The position numbers and the translations under genes were made by a program. A DNA stretch of 64,000 nucleotides from Litoditis marina (lineage: Eukaryota; Nematoda; Chromadorea; Rhabditida; Rhabditidae), in NCBI GenBank assembly GCA_964036275.1, contig OZ038437.1, forward strand, positions 16,710,090-16,774,089, given 5' to 3'. Numbering within the stretch: position 1 is the stretch's first letter; every line of letters begins with the position of its first letter. This document shows, piece by piece, positions 1 through 11,536 of this stretch. Under the pieces are notes generated by a model. That model worked only from the letters and a program-made list of their open reading frames with translations, did not search any database and had not been told where the DNA came from.

Positions 1-603
1 CCTTGTGGCATTATTTTGTATTCAAAATTTCCTAGAAAACTAGCGGCAAAGGCAGTGCGTTCACAGTGAGATTCTTCTACTGGAATTTGGTGGAATCCGA
101 ACTGAAAATCCATCGTGGTAGAGAGAGCTTGGTTAGCGCATAGATCAATGATGTCATGGATATTGGGGAGGATGGAATGGGATTTCTTAGTGATAGCGTT
201 CAGTGCGCAAAAATCGATGGTGAAGATGTTTCATGTGCTTTTTCACTAGAACAATTGGTGCACTGAATGGTGAATCCGAAGGGCGGATAATATCATCCTT
301 CAACATCTGATCAATTTGTTTTGCTAGTTCTGCTCGTTTTTCTAATGGTACACGATAAACTTTTGCAGCTGGTACTATCGACTCCGGGAGTAGGTCGATG
401 CGGTGGCGGATTGGTCCGTTGTAACAGCCTAATCTACCGTCGGGTCCAAAAAATGCATTCTCGTGAGTTTTTAATATATTCAAAAGTTCGTCTTTTTCTG
501 CATTAGTCAAAAGAGAGGTGGACAGATCTACTTCCTGACTGATATCATAATTATCTGGGCGTGGGTATGGAAATGATGGTAGATTTTTCTCCCAGTGTGC
601 CTA
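1..603 (-). pseudogene. Reverse transcriptase, N-terminal part, broken
   Basis: This is the start of a retroelement reverse transcriptase. An open stretch at 187-510 ends in the gypsy signature IIRPSDSPFSAPIVLVKK. Near position 220 the reading frame changes. The shifted frame continues to the window edge with an ALNAITKK motif followed by the motif A region TMDFQFGFHQI, where active enzymes usually read LDLxxGYHQI. An in-frame TAG at 601-603 separates it from the upstream linker. The palm catalytic YxDD motif would lie beyond the left edge. The copy cannot encode a continuous enzyme. Confidence 0.85.
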
Positions 604-688
604 AGGTGGAACATAGATTTTCGACCGAACAACAAAAGAGACTTGTTCTCGAATCTTGTTCTGCTCGAATTCAGGAATAGGAAATGCG

Positions 689-1426
689 TTAGCAATATTG
701 GGGGGTAGGATTGGTCATGATAGTGCTGCAACAACCCAAGGTATCTGGTCTAACCAACGTCTTTACTACTACGTAGATTTGATCATCGTTACGATTGTTA
801 TCTTCTAATAGAAAGTCCGCATTTTGATGGGTGTTCCTAATTTGGACAGGGACTATGTGTTCCGTACGTTTTCCCATATGAATGGTGTCAAGTAGGTACA
901 CAGGTAGTCTAATTTGTTCGAAAGTAGAAAGTCCTAGAACCTGATTGATTTGGGTAAGAAAGCCTTTTTCATTTCCTATTTGAACGTTGTTGTTCACTAA
1001 ATCAGAGAAAATTTTATGACCATGCTTGTCAACGGTACGAATGAAATCGGCTCCAAGTGATAGTGGTGCTGGGCAGGAGGAATATGACGAAATTTGAAAT
1101 GTGTTTACAAATGAGTGACTACCGATGGTCATATCAATATCCGCGCTAGCAAGAAATTCAAATGTGGTACCATTCGCTGTACGAGCTCTGTGAGGGATAG
1201 TATCATTCAGAGCGGGAAAGTTAAGAGACTTCAGAGTAGAGATACCAATGCAGGATACGGAAGCGCCAGAGTCTAGGAGGCATTTCTTCATTACGCCGTT
1301 TAGTTTGGTTTCAACGTATGGTAAGGCGCTGCTTCTCCCTTCTACATTACAAATAACTGCGTATATTTGGGGGATGTAGTATCGCTCGTGGACAGGAGCA
1401 CTAGGAGCTGGGTGGGTGTTCTGCAC
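689..1426 (-). pseudogene. Retropepsin-type aspartic protease of the retroelement
   Basis: A 245-codon open frame starts at 1426, ten bases after the stop of the Env-like frame. The protease active site is visible at about residues 51-60 as LLDSGASVSCIG, the DSGA form typical of Ty3/gypsy and retroviral proteases. The pol frame is lost near 700, where a run of seven G on the plus strand appears to have one base too many; the RT linker continues in the neighbouring frame. In a working element this enzyme would cut the Gag and Pol polyproteins. Confidence 0.8.
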
Positions 1427-1435
1427 AGAACTCTC

Positions 1436-2074
1436 TTACGGTTCGTGGTCGTCGATGGTGACGTTATTCACCTGCATCAATTTTTCGTGCAAATTTTGGA
1501 GTTGCGAGGAATGTGTGGCTTTGTTTATGAGCTCACTCACTTGTTCGGATGCTCTTTTTACAACAAAAGTTGTAGTCTTCCTATTTATTATACACCGTAT
1601 GACTTGGTAGGTTGTGAAGAGAAGTATCACAAACAGGATTGGAAAGAAGAGAAAAGTCCAAGTATACGATTGAGCCGTACTTGAGATTGCGAGAATACTA
1701 TCGGATATTTTTCCCGCAGCTGAATGGTATAATTCTCCGATGGTGGTAACAACTTCGGTCTCTTTGAGCCTGTTGGTGACGTCTGACCATTTACGGTCGT
1801 ATAAAATCTTTTTAGATCTTCTCAAGAGGCTGGTGAAAATGTTGTTGTGGTCTATCTGGTTCAACTCTGCGTATAATAATTTGTTATTGACTACTGAAAC
1901 TCTACGCTTTTGTTTTAGGTTGCTCGAAGCGGGAATAGTATGAATTTCTGCGTGTCCATCTTTTGTTTTCCAAAAGTGGCCCTCCACTACTACTGGTGGA
2001 CTATTAGGGTGGACCGTTGATACGATGGTTCCAGTGAATTTTAGTTGGAATAGCTGTGGTGCATTCAGAAACAA
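1436..2074 (-). pseudogene. Env-like protein, C-terminal membrane-anchored part
   Basis: A 212-codon open frame contains one strong membrane-spanning segment of about 20 hydrophobic residues, near residues 139-162, followed by a basic and polar tail of about 50 residues. The preceding 135 residues are hydrophilic with a basic KQKRR cluster. A single anchor near the C terminus is what a retroelement envelope glycoprotein would have. No fusion peptide or named envelope family could be assigned by eye. Confidence 0.6.
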
Positions 2075-2224
2075 GTAGAGCCTGGCCTATGAACTTTGCA
2101 GCAATATCTTTGCGTTCAAAAAGGAAACGTGCGCCTACTGTTGGATTTATCATCAGTAGTGATTTCGCGGTAGACCATTTCAACCAAAGTTTTCGACTAA
2201 TATCATTGAAAATTTGATATGGTT

Positions 2225-2620
2225 CTTTCCCGTTTTGGGCAGTCCCGTGTGGGGCGTGGTCAAAAGTGGTTGTAAATTCGGGAGTGGAATCGAAAGTTGT
2301 TCGTTCAAAAGATGTCGCACTAGGCGGTTGTTCGATTTTGGGCTCGTGTGTAACTGGAATTGTTACGACAGGAGTGCGCGGTTGTCCAGTAGTATATGTC
2401 TTAGTAGGTCTACTTGGTGGGGAGGTAGTAGGAGTGGTTGTTGACGTTAGCGTAGGTGACCGTATAGTTGTCGCTGGTGGAACCGTGCTAGTGACAACCG
2501 TGTTATCATGCGAAACCGTGGGTGCAATTGTGGTTGCAGGATTCGGCTTACCTTTTGCTGCGACGGTCGGTGGGATTCGGTCAGTGGCTTGCTCGATTCT
2601 GGTGGCCTGAGCGGCTTTGG
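2225..2620 (-). pseudogene. Mucin-like Thr/Pro/Ser-rich linker of the Env-like protein
   Basis: Read on the minus strand, this stretch encodes a long run rich in threonine, proline and serine, with repeated TT, TP and TSTTTPTTSPP-like groups, as in O-glycosylated mucin stalks. It sits between the N-terminal ectodomain frame and the C-terminal anchor frame. The joins on both sides are interrupted, so it is a remnant. The plus-strand open frames here are antisense shadows of the low-complexity sequence. Confidence 0.55.
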
Positions 2621-3038
2621 TGGCTTAAGCGGCTTAGGTTGGACTGAAAAGGTGAGGTTTCATTGTTGTGGTGGTTAGTTGTACAATGTTTTCCTCAATG
2701 ATAGGGCGGTATTTACCTTGGGGGGACCGAAGGAATTCCTGATTCAGACAATTGTCAACCTTGTCGCTCACAATAGAAGAGTCAATGGTGGTTTTACAAA
2801 ATTGTTCACTATAAGACAGGGGTCGAGTTAACGCAACGGCTTAAAACTCCCGCCGTTGGAGGGTGCAGTATTCTACGTAACGAATAGTTCATAGGACAGT
2901 TAATCGTTCGTTTTTGTTTCGGTACACGTTGTGCATCCCTGACAACAATCTATTAGTCACATTCCAATAACTGAGTTCTTGAAGGATCTTTCGATCAGTA
3001 ATGGGTTGTGTAGAGAACTTTGGAATTTTGCTCAGTGA

Positions 3039-3744
3039 TTAAGAGAATATACGAACTGACAATGTTTTGTTACGAGGTGGTATTTGTTGGTATATCGATA
3101 CTCTACCATTTGGGTCAGATACCGAAAAAGTGTCACGTTCTACTTTCAGTGTTCTCGTCTCAAAAATGTGATCCATGAGAAATTCATTATGGCGTAGAGA
3201 AGGAAAAAAGAACAGGATATTCTCTTTGGTCAGGTATGTGTTTCCCATTTCACAGAGTTCTGTTACAATATTAGAATATTCGTAATCGGTTCCGAGCTCG
3301 TAAACGGCAGATAGTTCTGGTACTGCAATACGACTAGGGGTCACTAGGGTGAGAACTTCTTGAGTTCTTTGAAAGGGGCACCATGGTTGTATGATTGTTT
3401 TGTCCCAAACTATGATATAGTTATCTTTTTTACAAGAATCGTCAGCTAATTTGCATGTACTAGTATCACCAATAGCGGAAGAGATTGTATGTCCATCAAT
3501 GGATGTGACTACACTCTCTCCGATGGTGTATAGTTTGCGAGTGATGGTGGTTTCACCGAACCATGGGAATTCAGAAGTGTCAATAGTAGTAACGTTATAT
3601 TGTTTAATGCCAAGTGCAATGGGGTCTACGACTATAGACTGTTCCGCTGGTGTGGAAGCCGCAAATTTGGTAAGTTCCATTTTGATTCGAGGGTGAACCG
3701 AGAGCGCCACTGCAGATTGTTAGTAGTGCGATACAAAGGAACAT
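3039..3744 (-). pseudogene. Env-like protein, N-terminal ectodomain
   Basis: A start codon at 3742-3744 is followed by a hydrophobic signal-peptide-like run of about 16 residues and an N-glycosylation site (NGT). After a nearby frame change, an open frame of 223 codons (3710-3039) continues with several cysteines (TCKLADDSCKK, PWCPFQ, ELCEMG) and a further NVT site. This fits a secreted ectodomain. The family is not recognised; nematode retroelements are known to carry envelope-like ORFs, so that reading is preferred over a captured host gene. Confidence 0.55.
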
Positions 3745-3799
3745 GGGTGAGAAATTGTTCCGTGTGGGAAGAGAGCGTATGTAACTACGGTCACTCTGG

Positions 3800-4310
3800 T
3801 TGTTGTTAGCCTTATTGTGAACGTCCTGGTTGGGTAGTTGCGGTTGTTATTAGAATTTCCCCGGTTATTGTCTCCAACCTAACCGTCGCGGCGGGTCCAC
3901 AAAGTGCGTCCTGTTTGGTCACGGCGTGCAGGTTGGGCGTTATTATCTCTGGGTCTAGTGAGCATATTCTTAAAGTTCGCATCGTACGCTGCTTCCTAAT
4001 TATTATTTCTAGGAACAAAATTTTGTCTCACGGGTGGTCTATAGAATGAGTTGCGTTGGTTGGTGCCTCGATTCATGTTAGAATTCCATGAAGGTTGGGG
4101 TGCATAGTTTCCGTTTCGGTGCGGTGGAGGTAGCTGGTTAACATAGTGTAATCTATTACTATTCCCAAAATTGTTGGGTCTATTACCTATTCGTAAGTTG
4201 TTCTGTCTATCGTCGTATCCATACGAATTATTCCTATCAAATTGGGGAGGTGGTGGGGCCCTACTATTTTCTACCTGGGTGCGGATATCCTTCTCAAGTT
4301 GTTAATAAAG
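3800..4310 (-). pseudogene. Gag C-terminal (nucleocapsid-like) tail
   Basis: On the minus strand from about 4300 the frame is rich in Asn, Arg, Pro, Tyr and Gln, with repeats such as NRPNNFGNSN and PPPHRNGNY. This low-complexity basic composition is typical of the nucleic-acid-binding end of Gag. The frame meets a TAG at 3996-3998 and another stop soon after, but the same composition continues past them to about 3800. No CCHC zinc knuckle is visible. Confidence 0.6.
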
Positions 4311-4319
4311 AGTTGTGAT

Positions 4320-5160
4320 ATCATGACAGGGATATCATGACAAAAGTACTGTAACACAACCAGGCAAGTTCTGAGTATTCTCTTGAAGGTGGAAAAAACA
4401 TGAAACTAACTTTTGCACGCCGAGTTCTATAGACAAAATTATTGTTTTCGTCTATATACTGAAATTCAGTTTTGTCATCTTACGGCATTCGCAACTAATG
4501 GATCCTGGGTAATTGTTCGACCTGTTACAGTTATTTGGGGGAAAACTCTCTATATATAACAATTCGAGTGAAAACCGAAAGTTGACTGCAAGTTTACTGA
4601 AGAAATGCGCATGAAATCGAGAACGAAGTTTCGAATATTCCATACTCAAGCATAATAATGGTGGTACAGGCCCAAAAAACTAGATTTATTGATTTTAAGT
4701 ACTCCCCTTTTTCGATAAAAATTTGTCATAGAACGGTGAGTTGTCGATTGTGCGTGTTGCCTACCTTCCCACCATTAGTATTACCCACTTCGTCTATCTG
4801 AAATTTGGTTCATGAAATTAAAAAGGAAAGTCTGTGATTAACCCCATTTGACTGAAGCATCACAACTTTGGTTCACTGCACTAAAAGGAGTCGAACTGAA
4901 GTACAATTAGAACATAATCAAAACATCACTGTAGAAGAAGCGAAAGCGTAAAGGAGACCGGATTACGACTTTAGCAGAGGTTTCGTTTTGGGCTGCTCTC
5001 AACTGTATTGAGGTCAGTGAGCACAAATAACTCGTATATTAGTTTGACCAGTCCACGTGACATTCACATGACAATGCCGCGCGACACGCAACGCGTCCCG
5101 TTCCATAACGACTTGGAAGGCGACCATGGTGTTGGGTGCCCACAAGTGTTACAGTTTTAT
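4320..5160. other. Intergenic, no gene seen
   Basis: AT-rich sequence without coding-like codon use or a convincing splice pair. A short CG-rich palindromic patch near 5070-5100 (GCGCGACACGCAACGCG) resembles patches near 19690 and 25660 and may be a MITE end. Confidence 0.5.
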
Positions 5161-5204
5161 ATAGGTCGTGTGGTAGATAATAACAGTACACGGTGTTGAT
5201 AGTA

Positions 5205-5402
5205 CTGGTTCATATACGCGGAGATAATATATGACAGGGAGCGGGTGGGGAGAAGGTGCCCGGTGCACCGTCCCCCAGTCCCGACTGGCGAGAGCGTGGT
5301 CCAATTACCACGCCTCTCCAGCCGGGCTGGGTGCAGGTGCACCCGTGCGCCCTCTGTGACATCCCCCCCCCCTCCAAAAGATTAAACATGGGGGGGGGGG
5401 TT
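5205..5402. repeat. GC-rich imperfect foldback with C and G tracts
   Basis: A GC-rich island in AT-rich DNA. The two halves pair imperfectly: GGTGCACCG and its surroundings on the left match the reverse complement of the right half. The centre is a strong hairpin formed by AGAGCGTGGT and ACCACGCCTC. The right end has runs of 10 C and 11 G that can pair with each other or form quadruplexes. It is either a foldback transposon or a structured RNA; there is no coding evidence. Confidence 0.6.
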
Positions 5403-5518
5403 GGCAAAGTTTCCTGAGATGTATTGAGATATATTTAGAGAAGAAGAAAAAAACACACGTTATAAACTACTATTTACGGAGAGGTAAGGGGGGAAATCTA
5501 TATCTGTACGGAATCCCT

Positions 5519-5818
5519 CTAGTGCGGAAAACGTTGGTCCCATCGGATTGTGTTGCCGTTCTCGTCCTGGTCGAAGCCTTCCGGCTCACCGAAGTTGATG
5601 ACCAAGCTGGCTGGTGGACTACGACTCACGAACTCCATTATAGTCCTGGGGAGTTGGGATCGCCTCTCGGAGAACACTAACTCTACGTGGGTGTCCTTGT
5701 GGATTGGGGTGTCCTGTCCCAGCCACTGGGCTGTCTCATGGTCGCCGAAGTAGATGATGGGTAGGTGATGCTTGGTTTGGAGGCGGGCTACATGCTTCCA
5801 TGGACCAACGTGGTCCAA
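5519..5818 (-). pseudogene. PWWP-like coding remnant, 99 codons, no start codon
   Basis: This minus-strand frame has strongly C/G-ending codons, unlike its surroundings, and ends in TAG at 5519-5521. The segment GPWKHVARLQ, then LPIIYFGDHETAQWL, resembles the end of a PWWP domain (FFGdhETAw), a methyl-histone and DNA-binding fold of chromatin proteins. The C-terminal third is acidic and polar. The frame opens directly after a TGA with a TTG codon, no in-frame ATG lies near the beginning, and no clear splice acceptor precedes it. It is therefore an exon of an unseen gene or a 5'-truncated copy. The domain call is tentative. Confidence 0.45.
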
Positions 5819-6099
5819 TCATAAGTAGGATACAGCAGCTTTAAGAAACCACGTTGCTCTCCGCTCTCCTTCAACATGTGTTCATTTCAATGACTTAACT
5901 TTTTTTCAAAAACGTGAGAAAACGTGAGCATTGAAATAGAAAAACGCTAAATAACGTGTGTCCCACGTTTTCGACTCCTACATATAAAACGTCTCCTACG
6001 GTACAATATTTTTCAGAAAAAAACTCATACTGAACTGTTCTTCCTCAACTTCATTATTCAACTTGTATGGGTGATTATTTCCGTAAGCACCAACCTGTA

Positions 6100-7690
6100 T
6101 TATTATTCATAAACTTGCATTGTTTAGTCCATCACTTGAATATATGTCAGGTTGGGCGAATATATGTATCTGAAATTGAGAGGAAAGTTTGCGATTTTTG
6201 AGTGAAAAGAGCTGGAATGATTGCCCCATTATTATTATAATTGAACCGATTCTTTTACTATACGTACCAAGCTGAACGTGTTAGTTTGTAACTTTGTCGT
6301 CGATCCTGCATCTGAATAGCCACTCTTTCCCCAAACCATTTCCCCGTCAAAATACTCTGAAAATTCTTAGCACGGGTGTCCAATTGTCTCAATTATATCA
6401 CCAAAATGAGCTGGAGAACCGCTCGTCAATAATAATTAATGTTTTACAGCCTTCAGTAAAAGTCGTTGTTCTCAAAAACGGCCAATGATCATGAAGAAGG
6501 TAAGAAAACATTATACACGTATGTCGACAGTTGTGTCGAACAAAGATATCTCTTGAACTTTATATACAGGTAGAATTGAGTTCTATTACAATTAAATCGT
6601 TTTCGGACAGTTGCTATTCTTTCGCTTCTTTGAAGAATTATCTGTTTCTCTATGATTTTGATTTTTGTAATACCTTTGGGAAGTGTTGACCATAGATTTT
6701 AACACAAATGACCCACCTGTATTTTTCCACAGAACGCACTATTAGAACAGTCAATGTATATGCTTGAATATATATCAAACTCACGGAATATATGCAGCTA
6801 AAATGACACAAATTATGTAGTTCACAAATGCCGCATCGAAAAGTATATGTTGTGACTTGTTATGAATTGCATTACGCGTTACCATGTACATAGGGCACAG
6901 ATAGTTTCAGAGGTCGAAAACGAAGGGCAAAGATCCAATTACAGAGCATTTTTAATATGTTTCTTCGTCCTCACACTATTGGTGAAAAACGATTTCAGTA
7001 AATACTGATTCGAAATACTCTCTGCGTCAGCAAAGGTTCTCTAAAGAATGAATGGAGTTAATTTTATGACTACACTACCAAACTGAGCAGGAATTACATA
7101 TTAATGTTCAATATTTCAGTGTGAATATTGATTAGAATTAATCCTCGGCCATAGTCCACGTGAAAATGATGGTGGATATGATGAAACTAATGAGACTCAC
7201 TTGCAGAGAGGCAGCCATAGTTCAGCTATCTTTGTTCTGCATTAGAGATTTTCACAGAATTAAACACTCACACTTAAATCATTCAAAATCTGTCAGCCAT
7301 CAGTAGATAGGATTTTATTCTAGTCGCTGATGTTGCTGAAGTTATCATTCAACCTGAATACAACATGTTTAATAAAGAATATTTCAATATTATTTCCATC
7401 AAAACCAAAAAAACCGCCTCTATGTTTGTACTTACTTAAATATTCATGTAAACAGGAAATTTTCTTTAGCAATTCCTTTTTCGAGCAGTAAAGAAACTTA
7501 GCTTAGCTCAAGTTGTTGATAGAAATTGGCAATAAATGTATGATACCATTCGAGAAACTTTCTCTATTACCCATCGTTCTACTTCAATCACTTGTCCTCT
7601 ACGTCTTGAAACAGTTGTCAGGACTTTCTCTAACTACTTGCGGTTAGCGGCAGCATCAGGATATAGAATCCAAACATTTTGTCTGACTTA
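6100..7690 (-). pseudogene. Tandem unit U1, decayed multi-exon copy
   Basis: Exon-like blocks recur in the same minus-strand order as in the other units. The block at 7690-7636 encodes FYILMLPLTAS and its GCGGTTAGCGGCAGCATCAG core is identical in U2. It is followed by a degraded block near 7340, then blocks at 6795 and 6178 that begin after TTTCAG or TTTTAG and end in the ATATATTCAA motif. Stops and lost splice sites make it non-functional. This is the most decayed unit. Confidence 0.5.
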
Positions 7691-8344
7691 AAAACTCATT
7701 TATGTCTATTAGTTACAAATTTTACAGGTTTTATGAAACTCTCCTTCCAGATGATCAATAAACGTACTCGATTCTTTTCGCTAGACGATATTTGTCAATG
7801 TTAAAACTTTTTTTACATGTAGTCGTTATAGTGTACAAATCGAGTAAAAATCGAGGTAACCTGTAGGTAACCTTAAACTATTTTTTTGTTACCGTAGAAA
7901 CTAACAGTAAAATCAAAATTTGGGTTAGAAAAATAAGTAACCGGTTTTTCATTTTAGAAACGCTATTCCACTTCTGCCGTTTTCTTACGATATCATCTAT
8001 TTCCGTTCAATACAACAAGTAAGCCCCTTTTTATACACAGAAGAAATTAAAACCCACGTTTATAAAATTATTCAAACTTTGGGCACAATCACCAATGTCT
8101 TCAGTGTTTCCGAAAGCTGAGTAATTAGAATAGCTAATAAATAGTTCGAATGAATAATTCGAATAGAACAATTCGATGTGATATATTTGCGCAGGGACAT
8201 TAAAAACCATTAGATAAAAAAATAAATGTTATTTACATTTTCTTAAAACCTAATTTTGGCATTTAGCAGCACCCTGATCATTTAATCTTTTTTTATCTAA
8301 ACTACCAACCTGTCGTTTCATCCGAAGTACTTGAAACAGTAAAT

Positions 8345-9135
8345 AATCCAGCTTGAATGTATGTCAAGTTTGTCAAATATATGTATCTGAAAGTTAAACA
8401 GTTGCAAAAACGTTAAAAACTCCGATTTAAGTCACGTGTGCATAAAGGACTCGTACGTTGTCATCTGTGATCGGAGATCAAACAAACTATATAAAAGTCG
8501 AAAAAAGGTCACATACCAAAAAATTTACTGTTCAATGTTGCTTATTTTCAAAACTGATTGAATTTACATTGAGAGAGACAACCATAGTTCATTTATCTTT
8601 TTTCGAATAAGATAATTTCTCTGTTGATATGGATTTTACACAGCAAAAAAGCAGGAAGTTGTCGATCAAACTACAGTTACACAGAAAAAAAACTCTTACA
8701 CTTCTCCAAATTCAAAAATTGTCCGCGATCACGAGAGTTTGGTTTCTGTTGCCAATGAACGGTGCAGCACTGCCGCTATAACTTTACCTGAATACATATT
8801 GGATTAAAATCTGTTTACCTTGCTTCAAATAACGTACAAACCATTCTAAAACATTATTTAATGCGACGTAGAATCGAAAACGTAATATGTGTCCTGATGC
8901 GTTTTCTACCAACAATTCTTCCTTGAACAGTAATAAAACTTATTTTAGCTGGAACTGTTGAAAGCATTAAACTCGTATTTGATAGAATCTCTTTTTCACT
9001 TCTATAACTTACCTCAATAACTTGTCTTCTACGTCCTGGAATAGATCTTAGGAAATAAAACTCGTTTCTCATTACTTGCGGTTAGCGGCAGCATCAGGAT
9101 ATAGATGAAGGACTTGAATATTTTGTCACTCTGAA
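8345..9135 (-). pseudogene. Tandem unit U2, decayed copy downstream of the intact gene
   Basis: In minus-strand order: a block encoding FKSFIYILMLPLTAS at 9130-9075; a block at 8998-8860 similar to ones at 13600 and 14900; a block at 8790-8700 whose translation resembles KPNSRDRGQFLN; and a block near 8390 after a TTTCAG acceptor. Long stretches match U3 almost base for base (for example CGACGTAGAATCGAAAACGT at 8869 and 13496). Frames are interrupted by stops. Confidence 0.55.
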
Positions 9136-9364
9136 AGAATCAACGATGTCTTTCACTCGCAAATTCGTGTTTCAGCAGTTTCATGGTCTCTTTCCAATAT
9201 TAACGATCAATGAATATTTACTCGATTATAAAACTTCGTTTGCCGACTTTATTTTTTTTCATTCAGAATCACCCATTTTCAATTTTAATAGTCGTAAACG
9301 TGTAACTTTTGAGCTAGACCAAAAATCTCACCTTCAATGACAAATAATATTCTTAAATAGCAGA

Positions 9365-10772
9365 CTAGTTTCGAATATACGTCAAAACACTTTGAAATAT
9401 GATCATATCCTTGTGCTTCTTGATGGAGAGAAGTCCTTGAGCACCACTTGGGTCATTGAGTTTTTTCGCCATGGGCTGAACAAACAATAATTGAAAAACT
9501 ACATTGATTACACATTTCCAAATTACACGAAAGGTATATCAACTGAAGACATTGATTTGGTTTCAATCATTTGCAATTTCAATGACAAATACATTAGTAA
9601 CCTCAAGATATTTGTTCGAAAACCCAAAAAATCTAAATCGTACCTTTTTGAAGTCATCCATGAAGAAGAGTGCTGGGTCAACTTTGCTCTCGGCGAAGAG
9701 AGCTGTTATGGATGGCAGAACGTTGTTGGACAGCCTTAGACCCTCATGACGCTCCGTTAGTCTGAAACAAGCAGATGTGGTGTCTCTCTGTGTGTTATAG
9801 TTCGAGCCTGTTAAAAAGCCTAGGCCTGCATGATGTTTTTTGTAGCTTACTGGAATGAGTTAATGGCTCACCTATTTATGAATGTGTGTGTTGCTAGTCT
9901 CAGCTCTCAGTGTCTCAGTTTTTCGTTCCTTGGGTTTTCTGATTTACGTCTGGATTTGCTCGTTTTTTGTTGATTTTTCTTCTGCTTGTTTTTTCGATTT
10001 GTCTTGTGAAAAATCATTTGCTCAAACAAACTTCTGTTACCTGAGCGTCCACCTGGCATTTTTGTTGGTGTAGTCTCCAAGTCGCTTTAGCCTTCGCTCC
10101 ACCTCTTCGAAAAACCTCTGCTGCTGCTCGGCGGCAGACCCTAAAAACATCAAATGTTTTCCCTGCAAACAGCCTTGCTCACAGATCACCTATGGAGTTA
10201 CTGTGCTAACATGCTAAGTATGACTAATCTACCTCAACAGAAATGCATGTTCAAAGAGAGGAAATTCCTCTTTTTTGAAACGTTTTTGTATGTCCCGGCT
10301 TCATTGCCACGTCACTAAAAGAATGTCAATGTAGTATGTGCCTGGCTGACCTTGTCGATTTCGTTCATGATGACGTATGCCAAACCCCCGGCCAGAAACG
10401 CGGCCACCACAAAGAATCCGAGGATGGCCAAAAGCGCAAAACGACGACTTCTCGAACTATCCTCTTTCCCTAAATGAAAGATAGTGTAACTCCGTTTAAT
10501 TAACTGATCAAACCTCATCTAATGTGGCAGTTCACTGCTTCACTGAAAATCAGAATATTTGCTGTATATTTATTCTCATTTTTTCCCGAACAAATAAAGC
10601 CAGTTACGATTGTCAACTGAAAAAAATTTAGTTACCTCCCAAAGAGATTTGTGCTGCGCGGCACTCGTTCCTTACGAACTCCGTTACAGTCAGCTGGCCA
10701 GAATCGTTCTTGGGCAGCACGTCTTGTATCCGTAGAACGAATCGAGCTAGGCTCTTTCCCGGGGCGGCGAAA
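9365..10772 (-). CDS. Single-pass membrane protein, 3' five exons (unknown family)
   Basis: Five minus-strand exons join with consistent phases: 10772-10636, 10469-10351, 10162-10041, 9761-9644 and 9475-9365, ending in TAG. They give about 202 residues. The first exon encodes a soluble stretch with KNDSGQLTVTEF. The second has a basic SRSRR motif, then a strong transmembrane helix (LLAILGFFVVAAFLAGGLAY). Exons three and four are charged and helical, coiled-coil-like (AAEQQQRFFEEVERRLKRL). The last exon ends QSVLTYIRN. Codon use is C/G-ending and clearly coding. The first exon needs an upstream partner ending in phase 2, which was not found. The last exon overlaps a motif repeated in the decayed units, so this seems to be the surviving member of that array. 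I do not recognise the family. Confidence 0.7.
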
Positions 10773-10959
10773 CTAAAACATGCACTTGTAAACTTAAACT
10801 ATTATTCAAACACAATATATTTTTCTGATTCAACTACAGTTACAGAAGATTCATTCACACTCCACAAATTATTCAAAAATTGTCCGCAACCACGAGGGCT
10901 TGGTTTTATTATTGCCCAGAAACGGCAAGATTGTGCTTAACATTCAACCTGAATACAAG

Positions 10960-11494
10960 ATTCATGAAAAAGTGGGGGCCCAACGACTGTGAGATTTGTC
11001 TTCTGCTGTGCGCCCCGTAGACAACTACTCTTAAATAGAACAGCTACTGCTACAAAAAGCGGAAAATACTAATATACTCTAATATAATTATGTTCATTAC
11101 AAACATACAAAAGCCGTAGAATATTTTTCTTCAAACCCGTAAACTAGAATATACAAATCACAGCTGCAAAAGAGAAAACAACTGTTGAATAATATGCCAA
11201 GTGGTATAGCACCTAGAGTCTAAGTAATGACCAAAACTGCGAACTATTGTGTTCAAAACCAAAAACTCTATAATTGACTACGTTCAGTTACCATCTGTGA
11301 TTTGTAGATTCTAGTTTAAAGGTTTGAAAAAGTATTTTACAACTTTTGTATGTTTGTAATAAACATAGTATTACTAGAGTATATTAGTATTTTTCGCTTT
11401 TTGTAGCAGTAGCTGTTCCATTTGTTACTAGTTGTCTACGGGGCGCACAGCAGAAGACCAATCTCACAGTCGTTGGGCCCCCACTTTTTCATGA
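10960..11494. repeat. Foldback element with about 200-bp arms, copy 1
   Basis: The left arm begins ATTCATGAAAAAGTGGGGGC and the right arm ends with its reverse complement. The arms also share blocks such as CAGCAGAAGAC and ACTAATATACTC. The central loop is about 130 bp. A second copy with closer arms is at 48584-49109. Confidence 0.85.
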
Positions 11495-11536
11495 GCATTT
11501 TTTTTTTGTATACATGCCGTAGGTATGTAGGCCCTT

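Larger units (their letters stand above)
1..4310 (-). mobile_element. Decayed Ty3/gypsy-like retroelement, internal region only
   Basis: Retroelement modules lie in one direction on the minus strand. From 4310 downward they read as an Asn/Arg/Pro-rich Gag tail, an Env-like secreted and membrane-anchored protein, an aspartic protease and a reverse transcriptase that runs off the left edge. No LTR is inside the window, and the Gag side ends abruptly near 4310, next to a short duplicated ATATCATGACA motif. Frame changes and in-frame stops in Gag, Env and Pol show an inactive copy. Assignment to Ty3/gypsy rests on the protease and RT motifs. The position of the Env-like module before pol is unusual. 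Confidence 0.8.

Noticed and set aside
2214..2610. Plus-strand Val/Gly-rich open frames
   Set aside because: They are antisense to the Thr/Pro-rich minus-strand linker; the low-complexity composition keeps both strands open.
7600..8345. CTGTTTCA motifs on the minus strand as 21U-RNA (piRNA) promoters
   Set aside because: Only a few matches (near 7607, 8333, 21906 and 37505) are present, about what chance gives, without the AT-rich upstream context in a dense cluster.
9146..9340. Plus-strand frame encoding FADFIFFHSESP
   Set aside because: It is antisense to a decayed unit, and its relative at 13.7 kb is broken by stops, so there is no sign of selection.
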